A stretch of DNA of 64,000 bases from Lutjanus erythropterus (taxonomy: Eukaryota; Chordata; Actinopteri; Lutjaniformes; Lutjanidae). The notes below the pieces were generated by a model that did no database searches, was not told the DNA's origin, and saw only the letters and a list, made by a program, of their open reading frames with translations. Shown one piece after another: positions 52,505 through 64,000 of the stretch. The translations under genes were made by a program, and so were the position numbers. The number at the start of each line of letters is the position of its first letter. The first letter of the stretch is position 1. The stretch is from positions 32,783,696-32,847,695 of the forward strand of contig CM034603.1 in assembly GCA_020091685.1 (NCBI GenBank). The letters are read 5' to 3'.

Positions 52505-53712
52505 CTATTCCAATATTAAAGGGATAGTTCAACCCAAAATTAAAAATCCATATTTTTCTGAAAGGTTCATTTTTGCTGAAAGTTAGATACAGATACGGAC
52601 GAACCCTTCTTTCTGTACTCTGTGTTCATTTTTGAAAGCTTATGGATATAGATCAAGCAAGACACGACAAATTTTAAAAATCAAAAAGTACTGGAAATGA
52701 CGTTTGTCTTCAGTTAGCTCACTGGATCCCAAACTTTATTTAGCATGCCCCCCTTCTGAAGCCCAAAAACAGTTCACGCCCGCCCGCATTATAATGTATT
52801 ATAATCATTAACAATAATTGGGGAAGAGACTGTTTTTTAAAAAAGGATTCAAGTTGAAGCAAACTTGTTCGCTTGTTTATTTCCCCAATATAAGGCATAT
52901 TCATTAAACTTTGTTTCATTCTATTTTTCTCCCCTGGTCCTCTGTGCTCCTGCTGCAGTGGCACTGCGCCCCCCAGTTTCGGAACCACTGAATTAATTAG
53001 TGAACAAAAACTTCCATCCACATGTCGAGATGTATTTAAGGGCCGCAAGAACATTTTTGCCACCTCCTCCAGTGTTGCCGTATTTGTTGTAATCAGAAAC
53101 TTTTGACATCTACTTTTTTTAGGGTAACTCTGAGTGGCGCCCTCTAGTGGACGTATTGCTCAACATCCATGCCAACATAAAGGACACATGGAAATACGTG
53201 AGCAGTGACAGTTACACCTTTTGAAACAGATGCATCTACTTTTATGTATAAAGAGGGCCGAAATGCGCCTTTGCCTGTAGTGTTATTTATCCATCTGGAT
53301 TGTTTTGGTGTGAATTGACAAGTTTTTGAGCTGTCTGGCGTACAGATGTCTGTCTTGTCTCAAATATAATGGAACTAGCACCAAAAACATACATTTACAA
53401 AACTCAACAACAGCCTCTCTTTCCATAAATCATGACCTGGTTACTCAAAATAATCCACAGATGCTGTTGTGAGCAGTTTCATGAAGGAACTATTTTCTTT
53501 TTAACCAAACTACACCCGCCAACCGAATCACTGCACAGAAGGAAGCGTGCATCGGCTCATGGACGAGAGGTTACAGCTCAGCCGAGGAGGACGCCTTTAA
53601 TATTTATTTCCCGTGCAGTCAAGAGCACAAGCCTCTCATCCATGAGCAGATGCTCGCTTCCTTCTGTGTAGTTTTACAGTTGGTGGACAGTAGAAAGGAA
53701 ATAGTTCCTACA
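52505..53712. mobile_element. dispersed repeat with foldback segment
   Basis: 52518 onward reads AAAGGGATAGTTCAACCCAA, the same end type as 4207. Positions 53270-53490 match 4960-5190. Positions 53483-53571 and 53632-53711 form long inverted arms with a 60-nt spacer. Confidence 0.5.
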
Positions 53713-54004
53713 CGACTTATTCCTTATCTCATTCATAATGCTATTTTTGTCCAATAGTTTTAGTTTAGTCTGCCGTCAAGAGAGAAAAAAAACGTGTAAT
53801 TTGAAAATGCTATGAAAGCATCCTCACAAATAATGATTATAATTACAGTGCCCTGTGTTCACAATGATATTTGCAGTCTTACAATATCAACTATCATCAT
53901 TTGTTTTTGTTAGGAAAAACATCCTGTGATATATAATTACGCATTCATAAGTGGTCAATAGTTTTAGCTTAGTGTTTAGGGAGGAAAGAAACAAAAGCAG
54001 TAAT

Positions 54005-54550
54005 GGCAATGGCAGTTTTATTTATATAATCTATTTATAAACGCTCAACGTGCTTTACACTGAAAAACAAAATATAAAAATAGGTAATACAAGAAATATA
54101 AATATAAAAAGAGAAGCATGAAAAAAATACAGAAGCTGAATCAATGAAGCATATACACAAACATACCACACGATAAAAATCGAAAATATCAGAATGATCA
54201 AATAAAAAAACCCTGCCCAGTCACATAGCTGTACATGTAACAAACTGTACAATAAACAAGCGCTTCCATGGAAACACACACCCACACACAGAGTAATCAA
54301 CAAATAGCCTGGGAGAACAGGAGCATTTTGAGTTCCCTTTTGAATGAGGACACAGTTATGATGGACCTCCAGTGAGCAGGCAGCTTGTTCCACAGAGCAG
54401 GACCACAGTAGCTGAAGGCGTCCTCACCAGACTTGGATCCAATTCTGGGCAAAGCTAGAAGACCTCCACATGATGATCTGAGAGGCATGATCAGAATATA
54501 ATCTGTGGGCAAGTCAGAGACTGCGGAGCCAAACCAATGAGTGCTTTATA
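54005..54550 (-). mobile_element. LINE retrotransposon 3' remnant
   Basis: A minus-strand frame at 54297-54512 reads RSSCGGLLALPRIGSKSGED then FSYCGPALWNKLPAHWRS and SFKRELKMLLF. This pattern (R.....GLL.VPR...K.G..AF...P.LWN.LP...R...S..SFK..LKT.LF) is the tail found after the reverse transcriptase of L2/Rex-type fish LINEs. It is 5'-truncated, followed by a short 3' tail with TTTATTTATATAA on the plus strand. Not functional. Confidence 0.6.
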
Positions 54551-55109
54551 GACTAGTAGAGTGAAAGCATGGGCGAGTGCGTGTGAACGTGTGTGTGGAA
54601 GAGAGACAGAAAGTGGTAGAAAGAAAAAAAGTAATGGCACAGCTACTTCCTTTTGTCAAACCAGAATCAAAAGACTTGAGTTTAGAGCATGAGACAGCAT
54701 CTAACTAACTCACATACAGAGTCTGGCTGCTGTTTTTCATGAGCTGTACCTTGGTGGTTATGTAAACAAGGCTGCACTTAATGTGACTGTTTGTTTTCAG
54801 TCTTTCTAAAGAAAACCTCAACTGGTTCAAGGGAAAAAAAAACCCAAATAACATCTGTGCTGGCCTTTACGAGAAAACTCAGCCATCCACTTTGTGGTTG
54901 GCAAAACACACACACACATATGCTCAGCATGCATTGCACACATGCAACCCAGACACGAACCTGTATGCTGCTAACAAAGGGACTAAAGTCTGGTTATCAT
55001 GTCGTCATTTTAGAACTAAATAAATAAATTAAATGTACCAAAGAAGCAGACAATTTATGCATACAATTGCATTGTTATAGACAGATGTAGTTAAATAGGT
55101 GTAAAGATA

Positions 55110-56240
55110 TACTTTTAGAAATAAAGGTGCTATGTAGAACCATAAAGGGTTATGCAACATGTCACTGTAGAACCCTTTTTAGTTCCTGGTTGAACCTTTG
55201 AGGCTGTACTTGGAACCCTCTCAGAGAGTCCTACTTAGAACTCAACATAAAGAGTTATACCTAGAACCATCTATGAAAGGTTTCACCCAGAACCCCCAAT
55301 GAGAGGTTCTACAGAGAACCCTTCTGTGGCGTAATGATTCCACCCAGAACCTGGGCCTTTTTCCACCAAATAAGCTCTGGTTCTTGAACTGGTACTGTTC
55401 AAGATTCTTGGAACTTTGGTGCTACTTAGTGAACCACCTTAATTTCCAGCAGTTTTGAGTGGAACCTGTGGAATTAACAACCTGTAGCCCACATTGGTTC
55501 CTAAAACAGGTCTTTTCCACCAACATGGAACTGACCCTATTCCGGTTCAGGCTGGGTCGCTAGATAGCACAGAGGTTCCAAGAATTTTAAATGGAACCAG
55601 AGCTAGTTTTATCTAGAACATTTCCACCTTCTAAGGGTGAAAGCCAGAGCTGAAAACCCTTTTATATTCCAAGGGTCTTATCTAGAACCCACTCAGGGGG
55701 TTCTGCTAATACCCCTTTTAAATTATGGTACAAAGAACTCTTGATGAAAGAGTTCCTAGTCTTCCTTCCCTGGATGAAAAGGGTTCTTAATACAACTTTT
55801 CAGGTACTGAGCCAAATTATATTTGTGGAAATTCTTACAACAGTTCAAAATTAGATGCTTGAATTAGAATGGGGCTGGTTCCATGTTGGTGGAAAAGGCC
55901 TATCATGGGGATCTATCCAGAACCTTTCCACCTTCAAAGGATTCAAACACAGGATTCCACTGAGAACCCTTTTATATTTCAAGGGTTTTATCTAGAACCC
56001 ACCCAGGGTTTTCTGCCAAGAACCCTTGACTAACCCTATAGAAACCCTTGACACATGACTTCTTAAAGGGTTTCAACAATTCTCGAAGAACTCTGTCTTT
56101 CAAAAAGGGCTCTTTGGAGGAAAAAGATTCTTAATGGAACCCTTAGTCTTACAAAGAAGGCTTGAGGAATTTTTCAGGAGCAGATGGTTCTGGGCAGAAC
56201 CTCAGTCCTACAGGAAGTACTTTGCCTGGGTCCAGACTTT
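55110..56240. repeat. degenerate AGAACC/GGTTCT array
   Basis: Dozens of AGAACC or GGTTCT/GGTTCC units at irregular 15-40 bp spacing, in both orientations, with a higher-order copy pair (55611-55725 and 55916-56030). Confidence 0.75.
55364..55900. mobile_element. possible nested TIR element within the AGAACC array
   Basis: Left GGCCTTTTTCCACCAA and right TTGGTGGAAAAGGCC are inverted copies; a third copy CTTTTCCACCAACATGGAAC lies at 55511. A known type of fish repeat has such ends. Confidence 0.45.
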
Positions 56241-58289
56241 GAAATCCGCCCACCCCACTGAGTTGAAATGAGGTGTAACAAGTTGACAGTTCAGTCTGAT
56301 ATCAGGTGAGGAAGATCCCTTTCTGAACCCTTATTTCTAAGACTGTACACCTCAGCTCTATATTTTTTGCATTCAGTCAGTGTGAGCAGATCAACCTCAT
56401 TATGACAAAACAGGTCTCATGTCACAGATTGACTCGTGAAGCTCCTACAGTACACCTGGGGAAAGAAGGCGCATGTATTTGCCATGGAAGTGATCATATC
56501 ACAGCTCTACACAAAACATCAAACAATGTTTGGTTTGTTGCCTTTTCAAAAGTAGGACGAGCGGCATGGAGGCAAAACAACATCAAGGTTGTACGGTAAG
56601 GCGCAAGACACAAAGAAAAATCTATATTTAGAGTGGAACTCCATTTTCCTAACCCCCAAGTGTGTACCCTCCTCTCCACCCACTCTTTCCTGGGCTCTCT
56701 CTTCTATTTCTTCTAGACAAGCACTGTTTGTAAATGGGTTACCCCCATGCAGCCACCCACGCATCAGGTACAGTATGAAGACCTGGGGCATCCTGTTATG
56801 ACTTCTGGTTTCCTGTTTCCTGTGAAAAATACAGCCCCCCACCCCCACCCCCCTCACACACAAACACACTCATGAACTCCACCGCTCAGCGTCACACACC
56901 GCACAGAGCAGGGCTGCATGGGATCAGCTGCTAACACCCCATTTCCAAATATATTAGTTTGAGTGTTTGCTCTTACAGTCCTGGCTTAAGCATTTGGGAC
57001 TGTGTTCAGTATAAATATCAAACTACTGCCACTTGGATTCAGTTAAAGAATATGGTGCCATGCTCTTTTTCACTGATAAAGTTCCTGCTTGGTCTGGTTA
57101 AAACATCATATTATTATGTAGATCAAGCAAGTCTAGTCTTTGTTTAAACTACTGTATATTTTTAAGTGAATCTTACTTAAAATAGCAGCCACTTTCACAT
57201 AATTCAGGTTAATCTAAGTAAACGCAAAGGTCCAATACTGTGCATGTGAAAACATTAGAAGCTAAGTCACGTATAAATCCCATCATCCATTGCCCTAAAA
57301 CACAGCCAGTCACTAAACCAAACTGTGGTTTGGCTAGTTTAGCCAGACTATTCTTGCTTTAATTAAATCTTTCTTCTTTCCTGTTTCTTGTACTTTAATA
57401 ACCACCTTATTAACTAGCTACTAACAATTGATGTATATTAGCTACCTAGCTAGGAAATGTTTTGCTAACATTCACTGTAACATGTAACTACTTAAACAAC
57501 AATTTATAAATATTAGCTAATTAGTTAGCAAATGCTCTGCTACAAAACAAAATACTACATAACTAGCTAGCTTTTTGTTAACATTAGCTGACTTAAGATG
57601 TGATTATATGAATATATATATATATGTTGACTTCACAGGTCCCTCAGCAACATTTTTTGTTAGAAATTTTTTCTTGTTTTCAACAGACGAGGCAGCGCAT
57701 GGAATATATTGGTGCAGGAAGTTGACAGAGGTTTTAAAAGGGGTGGGGCTTAGGAAGGGTCAATTATATCAATGTTTGTTGTTTGGGTGTACCTAAAAAG
57801 ATTTGCTAGGATAACATAAATACATCTTAAGGGAAAATGCATAATGCTAATTCAATTAAAATCTATATTTATTCATGTAAAGATACTAACTTTTTTTATG
57901 TTACAGATTTAATCCACTCATATCTATTATTTTCAGTGTTTTAGATTATTTCCAACAATCTAATTTTTTAGTGTATTTTCGACTGGGTGTCACACACAGT
58001 GACACTGTTGTGGTCAGCGTCCTGCCCTGTGAAATACACTGCGGCATTGTGAGAAAGTCATTATGCTATAAGGTGACAAGAACAGCTGTTTTCCCCCCAT
58101 TTTTCACAGCATTTAATTTGTTTTTATTCCTTGTATACATATCCTCATTTCACATGCCAGAGAGGAAGATGTACAAGTGTCAGGGGACCACTGAAACAGC
58201 AATAACAGCAGTGTGTGCTCGTGTGTGAACTGTAGGCCCCCCGTTTGACAAAAAAAAAAATAAAAAAATGAAAATAACACAGTTTGTGA

Positions 58290-58480
58290 CACACAGCATG
58301 CTGCCACCCCACACACACACTCACACACACACACACGTCCTGCCAAGATACCTGAGCATCTCTCTCAACAGGGGTCAGCCACATCACTCTTAATGAGCAG
58401 AAATCTCTCTGCTTTCCTGCGGTGGCTCTAGCCTGCCATGCTGAATGCTCAGTGACGGTGTACACGGTTAATTGTCTTGG
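58290..58480. promoter_or_regulatory. possible non-coding conserved element
   Basis: High-complexity sequence after a CA run, including CATCACTCTTAATGAGCAG and CGGTTAATTGTCTTGGC. Judged only by composition. Confidence 0.2.
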
Positions 58481-58739
58481 CACAAACTCATAGCCCCATT
58501 TTCTCCTCTTTTATGCTGCTGCTTCTGAATTTTAACAAACGCGTTTAGCGCATTTGATTCCTTTTATCAGTTGTGGGTGGGTGGGTGTCAACTTTTTTTT
58601 ATATTAAAAGCAGAAATGTTCAGTATTTCTTCTGTTTAATACAGTCTATATTCGACAGATCACTCACTATTTTTCTTGTTTTTTTGCAAGAAAAAGCACA
58701 ATGCCATCCTGTTCTTTTTCCTCATTTTTAGCTCATCAT

Positions 58740-58970
58740 CCCCTCCCCCTTTCTTGCAGATTTGAATTCATTAGCAATCAAAGAGCCACTGACAAACGCC
58801 CAATCTTAATTACCCTCTCATTTGCATATTTGCATATTAATGACTGCAGACTTTGCTGTTTTTCTGCTGCAGTAGTCCCCCTCCCATCATCAACATTGCT
58901 CAGACTTCTTTGCCTCCCTACATGCTGCAACACTACGCCTTTCACCGAGCTCAAGGCCTGACACTTTCAG
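58740..58970. promoter_or_regulatory. putative octamer-rich conserved non-coding element
   Basis: Contains CTTAATTACCCTCTCATTTG, two overlapping ATTTGCAT-type octamers and TATTAATGACTGCAG, a dense set of homeodomain and POU-type sites typical of vertebrate enhancers. Confidence 0.4.
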
Positions 58971-60908
58971 CCTGAAGTTGACAGACATTCAAGGGAAGAC
59001 GTTTCATTATCACTCCACACATGAGCCAAACAGATGAATCATTGTACTTGTGATTTAAATGGAGGACTCATATATTTCAGCAGGGCTTCACTTCAATGTC
59101 CAGCTCTTGCCTTCAGTCTGTGTATGCATGACTTGACTTAGCTGCAGTGATGTATACACCACACACACACAGCACCAAGTATATTTTGATGTTCCTGTTT
59201 GGCAGCATACTTGATTTAGAAATTTTATCACAAGTCCTCAGTGCATTGCATCTGATGTGCTTCCCCCTTCTGGTGAAATGGGGGTAAGACAGTGAAGTGG
59301 TATTCTGGCAAATCAAGACATCATGTCCGCTGTTACAATACATAACCATTTATTGACAATTATGACTTTATTAAGACAAAATTTTAAATGACTTGACCAT
59401 AAAAACATGTATATCATTAAACCGTTGCTTAAAGGAGGAAGTGCACAAGTAGAACAAAACAAAAGGAGCGAAATGCCGTAATCCTGCGACAACACAGGAT
59501 GCACTTCAATGGCAAATCCATGTCCTGTTGTTTACATTACAGCGAATACAAAGTAATAACCATTTGTTTCCACGGAGACTGCTCAGTGAGTTGCGATGCA
59601 GCTCGCTCAAGAGACAAAAGCAGTCTTTGTTAAAGCAGGTACTGTCCAGGGATGAATTTCTACTGTTTCTAAAGGCAGCCCCAGTGTGGTTAATCTAAAG
59701 CTAATGGTACAAGAACAAGGAGGACGGTGCTTTAAATCAACAACCCCAACAGACAGAGGGTGCATTTAAGGTTGTATCTTTTTATTATTTTTGGCTTTGA
59801 CATGAGGGTCATGCTAAAATGTTTTAAACATTGTGCTTCACCTCAAGACATCTCGAAATTTGTAGAAATCAGTCACATCGACAAATGCAACAAAAAAAAC
59901 CTTCCTAGACTCAATCATCTCTTGCTAACACAGACACACATAACCCCGACCTGTTTAGTAAAATAAACTTATTCTAACATTTCTCAATGTGCTTGCATAA
60001 CACATATAAAAACAAATTCATATACTATGTATCTGCCTGTACACATGTACAGATGCTTGACCATGATTGTAACAACTGGGATTGACACACTCGTGCTGTA
60101 AGCCTCAGAAAATGTGTGAGAAATTCAGACAAGAAAACTGAAAAGCAGAATTTAAAAATAATAGAAAATTACACAGCTATTATTTATATCAGACCAGCAT
60201 GTATGCTCATCACAGCCACTCCTCCTTTAGGGGGAAAGAAAACTAAAGATTCGACAAATGTTAATGCAATCTGAGATGTGTTTGGATCACACTTGACAAG
60301 ATTGTATATATTCCCTTTTTATTAAGCAAACTGTTGATTTATAGACACGTCTAATAATTATTTTGTGACCTTGCTTGAACCTGAGGGTTCATGATACCTT
60401 GATAAATTGAGGCTTATTGGTCAGTCATACCCCTTTAGTCTTCCCCCTAGCAAACGGATCAATGAGCCAACACAGTGACCAGACCTGCCATATTTGGACA
60501 GCATATCTTTATGTATTTAAATCACCAGGTAGTGTTAAATATTGTATGTAAATAACCTGTTAACAACCAACTGCATAATCTGAATAATTGGCATTGTTTT
60601 CTGGTGCAGCAGCCTCCCACTCAAGCTAGGTAACCAACAATAGTAACTGTCACCAGCGTCATTTAGCAGTTTACCACACTGATGGTGAATATTTTAGTTA
60701 AAAAAACTTTTGCTTTAACTCATCATTCTAAAGTAAATGTTCATTGCACAGCGTAGCAGCCAACAATGTTATAACCACCACTGTCATTTCTGTCAAAAAT
60801 GTTTTTTTTTCCAGTCCTAATGCAATAACAGTCGAAAATGTATTAAATGGCCAATAATGTGATATAATTTCTGAAGCAATTTTTTGCACGTTATTATTTA
60901 TTATCAAA

Positions 60909-61080
60909 TGTCAGACTTCCCTTACACTTACCTTTACTGTTGCTTCTTTCAAATAGCTGCTAAAAAAACTGACCAATCCTGACCCCTGAATCTTAGTTGC
61001 AACTCTGAGTAACTTGTCAATGTCAAAAGTAGCTCAGATGTTTGAGCAACAATAAGGGTAAGTGTCATGGAAGTCTGACA
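60909..61080. mobile_element. 172-bp TIR element
   Basis: Ends TGTCAGACTTCCCTTACACT and, on the opposite strand, TGTCAGACTTCCATGACACT: near-perfect inverted repeats. No ORF; a miniature inverted-repeat element. Confidence 0.7.
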
Positions 61081-61144
61081 CTTTATAACCAATAAACAAA
61101 ACTTAAAGTGATATAAGAACAGCATTATTTTATCATCGGCTCCA

Positions 61145-61189
61145 ATTATTATTATTATCATTATTATTATTATTATTATTGTTATTATT
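61145..61189. repeat. ATT trinucleotide microsatellite
   Basis: About 15 ATT units with two single-base interruptions. Confidence 0.9.
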
Positions 61190-62498
61190 TTGATAAACTG
61201 ATAATGTAATTACTAGACTATAATGAAATAACTCATGACATTATGTGAAAAAGTTATGTCACCAATTAAGACACTTATTTTGGTAGTTATTACATTAGTG
61301 GTTGCTACACACAGCATAACGGCTACAGAACAATGACACCATCTGTGTTTAAACTGATTCCCTATAAGGAGGCGGGCTACACTTCCTAACGGATGCATAC
61401 ACGCACACCTGTGACACACCTGTGACACCACAGATGCCGATTGGTTTCGCTTCTTCTACTTCATGGAGTCTGTTTGGAGTCCATGATCCACACATGCCCA
61501 ATAGATCAGAGTCTGCAGTGGCCACATGGACAGGTCTGCACAACAAACTGGGTTTTCTTTGGTCTGCCACAGGACACTGTGTCACTGTTACAGACTAAAT
61601 TAATGAAAAAAGGAGGCTTTTTCTCCTAATGTTACATTCTAGCGTTCCTCTCCGTCCACCTCAACATCAACCCCTGCTTGTTTGTGCAAAGCAATCATGT
61701 TACATTAAGGTGATATTAACAGACTGTGACACAACACAGTGGCCCAACAATATTACCGTTTGCAAAAGCTAAAGGGCTGAAACATTGTCTGTTTCCACTT
61801 CAGTGTATCTTATGTGCCTCAAATTTAACTGCAGAAGCATTGGTTATTAGGATGGTTGTTCCTAGTTTCACTCTAGGTCCCTCAGGTTAACATATGTCAA
61901 AGTGCTACTCTTTCCCCCAAAAGCAGGGCATTGGTGCTTGATGATATGATTCCGGTCTGATGTACACATTTTAATTTGCTTATAAGGGATATCTTTTTCC
62001 AGTTTTGTACATATGACTGAAGGATGTTGGGTGAGAGCTGAACAAAATGATAATGGCATTCGTTGGCCAGACAAGCAAAAAGTAATGCAGCAGTGCTGAA
62101 CCCTCAGCATGGTTGCAATAACAGTGACAAATTCAAATGCAAAGTCTAGCAATTTTAACAGGACTCCAATCTAGCGGCTACAGGTTAAAAAATAAGATAT
62201 TTAATGGCCCAAAATCCTGAACTGAACTGAACACAAATTAGTGATGACCAATGTTCTCTATGTTGCCATGACACATTCAGAGAAATTATGTGGTAATTAT
62301 TTAAGAGGAAACTTTGTACCGACTTTCCACAAAAGGTGCAAACTGTAGGTACAGTATCTTTCCTAATGTGTGATCACCTGGTTTACATGTCAGTAGGGTT
62401 CATTTGATAGATGAGACTTCAGAGGGTCACCTGAGGGAAGATGTGGCAAACAAGGTGTGTATGTTTAGGCAGCAGCTTCTCCACCTTTTTACATGTAC

Positions 62499-62502
<4 letters not shown>

Positions 62503-62544
<42 letters not shown>

Positions 62545-62563
62545 TATGTGTGAGTGTGTGTGT
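62503..62563. repeat. TG microsatellite abutting the map2k2 stop codon
   Basis: A pure run of about 38 bp (62503-62540) then interrupted TG to 62563, one base before the stop codon on the minus strand. Confidence 0.92.
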
Positions 62564-62674
62564 TCAGTCTGCAGTGCGCGTGGGAGTTCTAGGTTGGTTC
62601 AGCCCCATGGTTTTACAAAGCCAGCCAGCAAAGTCCACCTCCTCCGCCTCAGACCGCTTGATAAATGTATGGTT
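62564..62674 (-). CDS. map2k2: map2k2 terminal coding exon (stop TGA)
   Basis: Encodes [20 protein letters not shown] to [15 protein letters not shown] acceptor. Confidence 0.95.
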   Translation of the reverse strand, partial: NHTFIKRSEAEEVDFAGWLCKTMGLNQPRTPTRTAD

Positions 62675-63501
62675 CTGCAACAAAACAAGCACAATCATAT
62701 ACAAATAAGACAATGGACATTAAATAATTCAATAGTTTAAATGAATAGAAACTTTTTTTTGTTATTTAGACCTGTTAACTCAATTATTATTTCTGTTTTT
62801 TTTTTTTTATATAATTCCTCTGTTAATATTCCCTGTTTACTCATTTATTTACTGTTTCATTTCCATTTTAGCTATTCACTTGCTGCTGCATCAGTGAAAA
62901 TTTTCCCAGATGGAGGACTAATAAAGGATTGTCCTCTCTTCTCTTATCTTATATAATCAACCTGTCAGATACTGCACATGCTCCCAGTGAAAATGGGACC
63001 AAAGAGAAAAGTGGGAGCTTAAATTCTAACTTAGGCTGTAGTCTAATTGAGGACACTCACCATCAACATTTTCAAGTCCGCTCTGTCTGCTGGATTTTTG
63101 ATGAGACTGAAAATAACAGAAGAGAGATCAGTCTTCGAGAGAGACCTTCATCAAAAAACACTGGACTATATATTCATGATAATTTCTTACAGCCAAGCAC
63201 ACACTCAGAAAAGATGTGAAAAGGACGACTGAGTTATGTTTTCAGGCTAAAATGTCTCACCACTTCGTCACAAAGTCCTGGAAATCAGGGGTGAAGACGC
63301 CGTGTGGTAGTTTGGGAGGGGGCTGAAATACAGAAAGGACGTTGAATGAACATCAAATCATACCAGAGAGGGACGCCTTCCTGATTGTGCAAGGATGACA
63401 GTAAATACAATTTTATGTTGTTCTTTTAACACGTTCTTGGAGTCTTACCTCATTTACTATGTAGTCTAGTAGTTCAAAGATGGCCATTGCAGGACCGTGA
63501 C
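62564..63501 (-). CDS. map2k2: dual-specificity MAP kinase kinase 2 (MEK2), last four coding exons
   Basis: MEK2 phosphorylates ERK1/2 in the Ras-Raf pathway in the cytoplasm. Exons on the minus strand are 63449-63501, 63261-63322, 63061-63106 and 62564-62674, all in phase. They encode [13 protein letters not shown], then [35 protein letters not shown] and [20 protein letters not shown] with the tail [13 protein letters not shown]. The segment after ADLKML is the C-terminal docking region for upstream MAP3Ks. NHTFIKRSE and TPTRTA point to MEK2 rather than MEK1 (which has HAFIKRSD and TPTHAAGV). The kinase core lies beyond the right edge. In teleosts there may be two copies, so a or b is unknown. 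Confidence 0.95.
62675..63060 (-). other. map2k2: map2k2 intron
   Basis: AT-rich with T-runs; nothing recognised. Confidence 0.7.
63061..63106 (-). CDS. map2k2: map2k2 penultimate coding exon
   Basis: 46 bp encoding [21 protein letters not shown] acceptor and GTGAGT donor. Confidence 0.95.
63261..63322 (-). CDS. map2k2: map2k2 coding exon
   Basis: Encodes [20 protein letters not shown] and the first two bases of Cys. GTGAGA donor. Confidence 0.95.
63449..63501 (-). CDS. map2k2: map2k2 coding exon
   Basis: Encodes [31 protein letters not shown] is invariant in MEK1/2. GTAAGA donor and TTCCAG acceptor. Confidence 0.95.
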
Positions 63502-64000
63502 CTGGAAACGGAGCCAAAGTAAAACAGCACTTTTATTAGCAAAACAGAAGATTTATCTTATTTTGCCTTTAATTAGATTTAAGTGGCAGCATTATAGTTT
63601 TCTACCAGCAGGAACTGATGAATCAAAACATAAAAATGAAATGAAAACTGTCCACAACACCAGACAGTGAGAACTCTGACAAGAAACTTGAATCACAAAC
63701 AGCAAACACTGCCTTGTGGCATTTAACTGTCACAGACTGGCCAAGTTGGTATACCTAGACGTGCAGTTTATTTATACCAGGTGACATTATTTCTGCAGAT
63801 GTACAATAAATATCAGGGCTGATAAATTATCGGCCAAAATTCCCCAGTATTCGTCTATATTAGCTGATAAATATTGGCAGCACTAATCTCTGATTTGACA
63901 GATTGTCAAAACATTTATTTTTGAAGTTTTTTGATGTACTTAACTACAAAAACATAACTGAACATCTGAAAAGTCAGAACTGTACTTTAGTGATGTCAGT
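63502..64000 (-). other. map2k2: map2k2 intron, partial
   Basis: AT-rich. Near 63815-63890 a repeat fragment (ATCAGGGCTGATAAATTATC...GATAAATATTGGCAGCACTA) with inverted pieces is visible. No exon. Confidence 0.6.

Larger units (their letters stand above)
59345..62563 (-). other. map2k2: map2k2 3' flank / candidate 3'UTR
   Basis: Several minus-strand AATAAA matches exist (near 59350, 59370, 59783, 60320); none can be chosen. No exon is seen. Contains a palindromic element (60909-61080), an ATT microsatellite and the TG repeat. Confidence 0.3.

Noticed and set aside
54055..54393. 112-codon minus-strand frame with hydrophobic, Phe/Ile-rich C-terminal part
   Set aside because: Out of frame with, and partly overlapping, the LINE-derived frame; it reads the AT-rich LINE tail.
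55110..56240. CRISPR-like spaced repeats
   Set aside because: Spacing and units are irregular, both orientations occur, and the genome is a vertebrate.
57412..57560. TAGC-rich stretch with near-repeats as a possible satellite
   Set aside because: Only two loose copies; too short and degenerate to call.
62441..62740. Plus-strand frame with a long Cys-Val run
   Set aside because: It translates the TG microsatellite, opposite to the map2k2 terminal exon.
1..64000. tRNA, rRNA or snRNA genes
   Set aside because: I looked for box A/B-like pairs and cloverleaf candidates by eye and saw none; a covariance-model scan would be decisive.

Overview
This is vertebrate nuclear DNA from a ray-finned fish, most likely a percomorph teleost. 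The evidence is GT-AG split genes with vertebrate proteins, an AT-rich background with CpG-rich promoters, a 90-bp candidate mini-intron, and many short terminal-inverted-repeat (TIR) elements of fish type. There are no prokaryotic features. All five recognised genes lie on the minus strand, so their 5' ends have the higher coordinates.

Layout from left to right: (1) 1682-3480, the 5' part of a MEX3-family RNA-binding protein gene, probably mex3d; its KH-domain exon lies off the left edge. (2) 7224-12333, mbd3, a NuRD chromatin subunit, with a normal C-terminal half and an unusual N-terminus. (3) 18194-19225, uqcr11, the small subunit of respiratory complex III. (4) 23548-51960, tcf3 (E2A), complete, with a non-coding exon 1, 18 further exon positions and the two mutually exclusive bHLH exons that make E12 and E47. 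All phases join into 625 codons (E12 form) or 624 codons (E47 form). (5) 62564-63501, the last four exons of map2k2 (MEK2), which continues off the right edge.

The order and strand mex3d-mbd3-uqcr11-tcf3 match human 19p13.3 as I know it, so this is an old conserved block. In human the next gene beyond TCF3 is different, so the tcf3-map2k2 junction is a fish-side arrangement or a rearrangement. The genes do not form one pathway: they are a post-transcriptional regulator, a chromatin repressor, a respiratory subunit, a lineage transcription factor and a MAP kinase kinase.

Non-coding DNA makes up more than 90% of the window. It holds at least seven copies or fragments of one TIR family whose ends read GCTGCAAC, a second related family, several other palindromic elements, a LINE 3' remnant, a 1.1-kb array built on AGAACC/GGTTCT, microsatellites, a long polypurine tract and a few stretches that look like conserved non-coding elements. 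Points most worth checking are the altered methyl-CpG-binding domain of mbd3, a transposon-like element starting about 50 nt after the tcf3 stop codon and carrying a poly(A) signal, a polypyrimidine tract between the two tcf3 bHLH exons, the AGAACC array, and octamer-rich putative enhancers. I did not find a wholly new multi-gene system.
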